Part shown: piece after piece, positions 14,979-18,008 of the stretch
Numbering within the stretch: the first letter of the stretch is position 1
Layout of the letters: the number at the start of each line of letters is the position of its first letter
Program-made: the position numbers and the translations under genes
The notes under the pieces: model-generated
Seen by the model: the letters and a program-made list of their open reading frames with translations, nothing else
Told to the model about the DNA's origin: nothing
The model's database searches: none
Assembly: GCA_044433305.1 (NCBI GenBank)
Contig: JAWXTS010000029.1
Coordinates: forward strand, 1-18,008
Length of the DNA: 18,008 nt
Reading direction: 5' to 3'
Origin: JAWXTS01 sp044433305
GTDB lineage: Bacteria; Bacteroidota; Bacteroidia; Bacteroidales; Rikenellaceae

Positions 14979-15914
14979 TTACATAAAGAATATTGATACT
15001 CCAACCACACTGATTATTGCTCCCAGAATCTCGCGCGAGCTGACCTTCTGTCCCAAGAACACATGTGCGGGCCAGAGGATGAAGATAGGCGTCAGTGCCA
15101 TAAGTGTTGAGGCTATGCCTGCCTTGGTATATTGAACAGCCATAAGCGACAAAGAAACTCCTATGAAAGGCCCTGTTACGGTGCTTATGAGTGTGGCTCT
15201 CATGGCTTTCTTGTCTTTGAGCCCTTGGCGTAGCTTGTCGAACGAGCGACCAAAGTACATGGCAGTGATAAACCCCAAGCCTCCTACCACAGCTCTGATA
15301 AAGGTTGATGCAAAGGGTATCATGTCTACTACCGACTGGTTTGCAGCGGCTGCCGACAGAGCATATTCATTCATGCCGAGTTTACTCAGTACCAGTCCTA
15401 GCCCTTGGCCCATGCCTGCTCCTATGCCTAGTAGCACGCCTTTTAGAGGGAGTTTGAGAGCTAGTTTATGATCCTTGGATTCGCGATTCAAAACAGACAT
15501 GGCTATACCAAAGATGGTTACAGCCATGCCTATAAGATATTGAAAAGACAGCTTTTCGCCAAGTAGAATCCATGCCGAAAAAGCCGCTGAGGCTGGTGCC
15601 AGAGTCATAAATAGCTGACCAAAGCGTGAGCCTATAATGATGTATGAATTAAAAAGGCAGTAGTCGCCAAGCACATATCCCACAAAGCCCGATAGTGCGA
15701 GCCATGCCCATGCTTTTGTAGATACAAAGCTAGGGTAGGGAGTGCCTGTAAAAAACCACAGTGTCAAACCCAATAGTAGCACAGAGAGAACCATGCGCGT
15801 TACATTAAGCTGCAAGGCTCCCATTCTTTTGCTGGCCACCTCTGCCGTAAGCGCAGTGAGGGTCCATGTCATGGCAACACCCAGTGATATTACTTCGCCC
15901 AGATAATTCAGCAT
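14979..15914 (-). CDS. DMT-superfamily transporter (EamA family)
   Basis: A 311-residue inner-membrane protein with about ten hydrophobic helices arranged as two EamA repeats. The first half begins at the N-terminus (LGEVISLGVAMTWTLTALTAE), the second near LPLKGVLLGIGAGMGQGLG. A family-typical GYVLGDYCLFNSYIIIGS and the C-terminal half-repeat with GIASTLMALTPIFILWPAHVF are present. EamA proteins export or import small metabolites such as amino acids and nucleotide sugars; the substrate here is unknown. It is the last gene of the right-hand minus-strand group, starting 4 bp after the YqeY-domain gene, and a hairpin terminator lies 11 bp beyond its stop. Length is normal for the family (about 290-310). 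Confidence 0.88.
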   Translation of the reverse strand: MLNYLGEVISLGVAMTWTLTALTAEVASKRMGALQLNVTRMVLSVLLLGLTLWFFTGTPYPSFVSTKAWAWLALSGFVGYVLGDYCLFNSYIIIGSRFGQLFMTLAPASAAFSAWILLGEKLSFQYLIGMAVTIFGIAMSVLNRESKDHKLALKLPLKGVLLGIGAGMGQGLGLVLSKLGMNEYALSAAAANQSVVDMIPFASTFIRAVVGGLGFITAMYFGRSFDKLRQGLKDKKAMRATLISTVTGPFIGVSLSLMAVQYTKAGIASTLMALTPIFILWPAHVFLGQKVSSREILGAIISVVGVSIFFM

Positions 15915-15918
15915 TGAT

Positions 15919-16371
15919 TTATTGTGCTAGTAGCTGTTTTACTGCCTCCGAGATGGCGCGACCATCGGCCTTGCCCGCAAGGCGTTTTGTTGCAGTACCC
16001 ATAACCTTACCCATGTGTGAAGGCTCGCTGGCTCCAACCTCTGCTATTATAGCCTTAAGCTCAGCTTCAAGCTCCTCTTGGCTAAGTTGTTGAGGTAGAT
16101 AAACATCCATGTATGAAGCCTCTTGAAGTTCTTTCTCTGCAAGTTCGGCACGGTTTTGTTCGTTGTAGATTATCGCGCTCTCCTTGCGTTGTTTAACAAG
16201 CTTCTGGATAATCTTTATAAGGTCATCGTCGCTAAGTTCGTCTTTGCCTGCGCTTGCTGTTTTGGCAAGTAGGATGGCTGCCTTGATGGCGCGTAGAGAT
16301 TCTAGTTTCTCTTTTTCTTTGGCTAGCATTGCTGACTTGATGTCGGCTGTAATTTGTAGTTCTAAGTTCAT
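15919..16371 (-). CDS. GatB/YqeY domain-containing protein
   Basis: A 150-residue YqeY-type protein. The fold resembles the C-terminal tRNA-interacting tail of the amidotransferase subunit GatB, but it is free-standing with no catalytic domain. Family features are an N-terminal helical region (ITADIKSAMLAKEKEKLESLRAIK written in parts: ITADIKSAML, KEKEKLESLR), the middle KQRKESAIIY, and the C-terminal YLPQQLSQEELE and GKADGRAISEAVKQLL. Its biological role is uncertain; a link to aminoacyl-tRNA or translation is inferred from the fold. It sits 17 bp after the ABC-F gene, also a translation-type protein, and 4 bp before the DMT transporter gene, so cotranscription is likely. Length is standard for the family (about 148-150). 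Confidence 0.9.
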   Translation of the reverse strand: MNLELQITADIKSAMLAKEKEKLESLRAIKAAILLAKTASAGKDELSDDDLIKIIQKLVKQRKESAIIYNEQNRAELAEKELQEASYMDVYLPQQLSQEELEAELKAIIAEVGASEPSHMGKVMGTATKRLAGKADGRAISEAVKQLLAQ

Positions 16372-16388
16372 AATATTTTTAGTTAGAT

Positions 16389-18008
16389 TTATTTGCGTTC
16401 TATCTCTCGTAAGTTATCTATCTTCTTCTTCTCAAGGAAGTCGTAGATGCCACCCAAGTGCTCTATGACCTGACCATTAGAAAACTCGTAAGTCTTGCTC
16501 ACCAATCCGTCAAGGAAGTCACGGTCATGTGACACCACTATCATGGTGCCGTCAAAATTCTGCAAGGCCTCTTTCAGTATCTCCTTTGTGCGTATGTCGA
16601 GGTGGTTGGTCGGCTCATCGAGAATAAGTAGGTTCACTGGTTCGAGCAGCAGCTTTATCATGGCTAGACGTGTGCGCTCGCCTCCCGAGAGAACCTTCAC
16701 GTATTTGTCGATGTCGTCTCTTCCAAACATAAATGCACCCAGAATATCGCGTATCTTGGTGCGTATATCTCCAACGGCAATGTCGTCTATGGTCTTAAAT
16801 ACTGTTGTGTTGCCGTCGAGCATAGAGGCTTGATTCTGTGCAAAGTAGCCTATCTTCAGGTTGTGGCCTAGCTGCAGAGAACCATCGAAATCTATCTCCT
16901 GCATTATGGCCTTTACCATGGTTGATTTACCTTGTCCGTTCTTGCCAACAAAGGCAATCTTCTCTCCACGTTCTATGACGATGCTGGCATCCTTAAACAC
17001 GTTGTGCTGGTCATAGCTTTTGCTCATAGCTTGCGTTATAACAGGGTAGGCACCCGAGCGTGGAGCTGGAGGGAACTTCAGATTTAGTGCGCTGCGGTCC
17101 TCCTCGTCGACCTGCACAAGTTCTAGTTTCTCGAGCATCCTTACGCGTGACTGAACCTGATTGGTCTTTGAGTATGTGCCCTTAAATCGCTCTATAAAGT
17201 CGCGATTGTCGGCTATTATCTTCTGTTGGTTTTCGTAGGCTGCAATCTGCTGCTGGCGTCTCTCGGCGCGCAGTTCAAGATACTTAGAGTAGTTGACCTT
17301 ATAGTCGTATATGCGCCCCATGGTAATCTCCACGGTGCGAGTTGTGATGTTGTCTACAAAGGCCTTGTCATGCGATATTACTATAACCGAGTTGGCCGAA
17401 TTGATGATAAATTGCTCTAGCCACTCTATGGATTCTATATCAAGGTGGTTGGTCGGCTCATCGAGAAGTAACAGGGTTGGTTTTTGAAGCAGTAGCTTAA
17501 CCAGCTCTATGCGCATTCTCCAGCCGCCGCTAAACTCTGTGGTCTGACGATCAAAGTCGCTACGCAAGAAACCCATACCTAGTAGTGCACGCTCAACATC
17601 CTCTTGGTAGTTGGTAAGGTCTATGTCGTAGAATTTCTCAGACAGCGAGGTGGCTTTTTCGATTATGGCCATATACTCGTCACTCTCATAGTCGGTGCGA
17701 GTCTCAAGCTGTTTGTTCAGCTCGTCGATTTCTCGCTCCGCCTCGAACAAGTGGGCAAAGGCCTGACAAGTCTCCTCATATACGGTACGGCCATTTTCGA
17801 CCATAAGGTGCTGGGGCAGGTAGCCTATCTTGCCGCCATCAACCACCGAGATGCGTCCACGGGTTGGGGTTTGCACGCCAGAGATGATTTTGAGCATGGT
17901 TGACTTGCCTGCTCCGTTCTTACCCATTAGGGCGATGCGGTCTTTGTCGTTGATTACAAACGATATATCTTTAAAGAGAGTTGTGCTTCCAAACTCTACT
18001 GTTATTCC
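16389..18008 (-). CDS. ABC-F family ATP-binding protein (5' end outside window)
   Basis: The minus-strand frame is open from the window edge, giving 539 visible residues; only a few N-terminal residues are missing, since GITVEFGSTTLFKDISF at the edge is the usual ABC-F beginning. Two ATPase domains are complete. The first has GKNGAGKS (29-36), FSGGWRMR (about 159-166) and LLLLDEPTNHLD (about 179-190). The second has GKNGQGKS (355-362), LSGGERTR and LLILDEPTNHLD. The intervening charged linker (about 245-305, rich in Arg, Gln and Glu) is the P-site tRNA-interaction motif of ribosome-binding ABC-F factors. There are no transmembrane helices. It ends soon after the second domain (FLEKKKIDNLREIERK) with no long C-terminal coiled coil, unlike Uup. 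A housekeeping translation factor is more likely than an antibiotic-resistance type, but that is inference. Confidence 0.92.
   Translation of the reverse strand, partial: GITVEFGSTTLFKDISFVINDKDRIALMGKNGAGKSTMLKIISGVQTPTRGRISVVDGGKIGYLPQHLMVENGRTVYEETCQAFAHLFEAEREIDELNKQLETRTDYESDEYMAIIEKATSLSEKFYDIDLTNYQEDVERALLGMGFLRSDFDRQTTEFSGGWRMRIELVKLLLQKPTLLLLDEPTNHLDIESIEWLEQFIINSANSVIVISHDKAFVDNITTRTVEITMGRIYDYKVNYSKYLELRAERRQQQIAAYENQQKIIADNRDFIERFKGTYSKTNQVQSRVRMLEKLELVQVDEEDRSALNLKFPPAPRSGAYPVITQAMSKSYDQHNVFKDASIVIERGEKIAFVGKNGQGKSTMVKAIMQEIDFDGSLQLGHNLKIGYFAQNQASMLDGNTTVFKTIDDIAVGDIRTKIRDILGAFMFGRDDIDKYVKVLSGGERTRLAMIKLLLEPVNLLILDEPTNHLDIRTKEILKEALQNFDGTMIVVSHDRDFLDGLVSKTYEFSNGQVIEHLGGIYDFLEKKKIDNLREIERK

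Overview
The window looks like a chromosomal segment of a Bacteroidota organism, most likely order Bacteroidales. The evidence is gene content and protein style: two PorT-like outer-membrane beta-barrels ending in phenylalanine, a RecQ with its zinc cluster displaced toward the C-terminus, a PhoH-purC pair, an RNase Y tail of Bacteroides type, and one candidate TAnnTTTG promoter element. Base composition is moderate, and almost all genes are housekeeping or core-metabolism genes. I see no phage, plasmid, CRISPR, toxin-antitoxin or defence genes, no rRNA or tRNA, and no insertion-sequence transposase.

Left edge (1-600). The first ~168 bases carry an internal piece of a long-chain acyl-CoA synthetase on the minus strand. 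It stops abruptly and abuts, at a CTGCAG, the last ~110 codons of RNase Y on the plus strand. Both genes are broken at the same point, so the junction is either a contig-end chimera or a real rearrangement. A perfect 14-bp hairpin terminator follows RNase Y.

Main minus-strand directon (595-12980, read right to left). The order is outer-membrane barrel, PhoH ATPase, purC, pepD, diacylglycerol-kinase-like lipid kinase, NSS sodium symporter, RecQ helicase, RNase-D-like 3'-5' exonuclease, RlmI-like rRNA methyltransferase, then after 115 bp cardiolipin synthase, and after 56 bp a second barrel. The first eight gaps are 2-40 bp, so nine genes are probably one transcription unit. Functions are mixed: RNA metabolism, DNA repair, purine synthesis, peptide and amino-acid use, and membrane lipids.

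Plus-strand pair (13159-14664). A YdfG-like short-chain dehydrogenase is followed by a YugP-type membrane zinc peptidase.

Convergent intergenic region (14665-14978). This is the most interesting part. It holds two tandem copies of a 112-bp palindromic element, 110/112 identical, with a 23-bp spacer that has diverged much more. A bidirectional hairpin terminator follows. The element encodes nothing obvious and may be a miniature inverted-repeat or REP-like element, or a structured RNA/DNA element.

Right minus-strand group (14979-18008, read right to left). An ABC-F ATPase (start beyond the window) is followed by a GatB/YqeY-domain protein and an EamA/DMT transporter, with gaps of 17 and 4 bp, so they are probably one operon.
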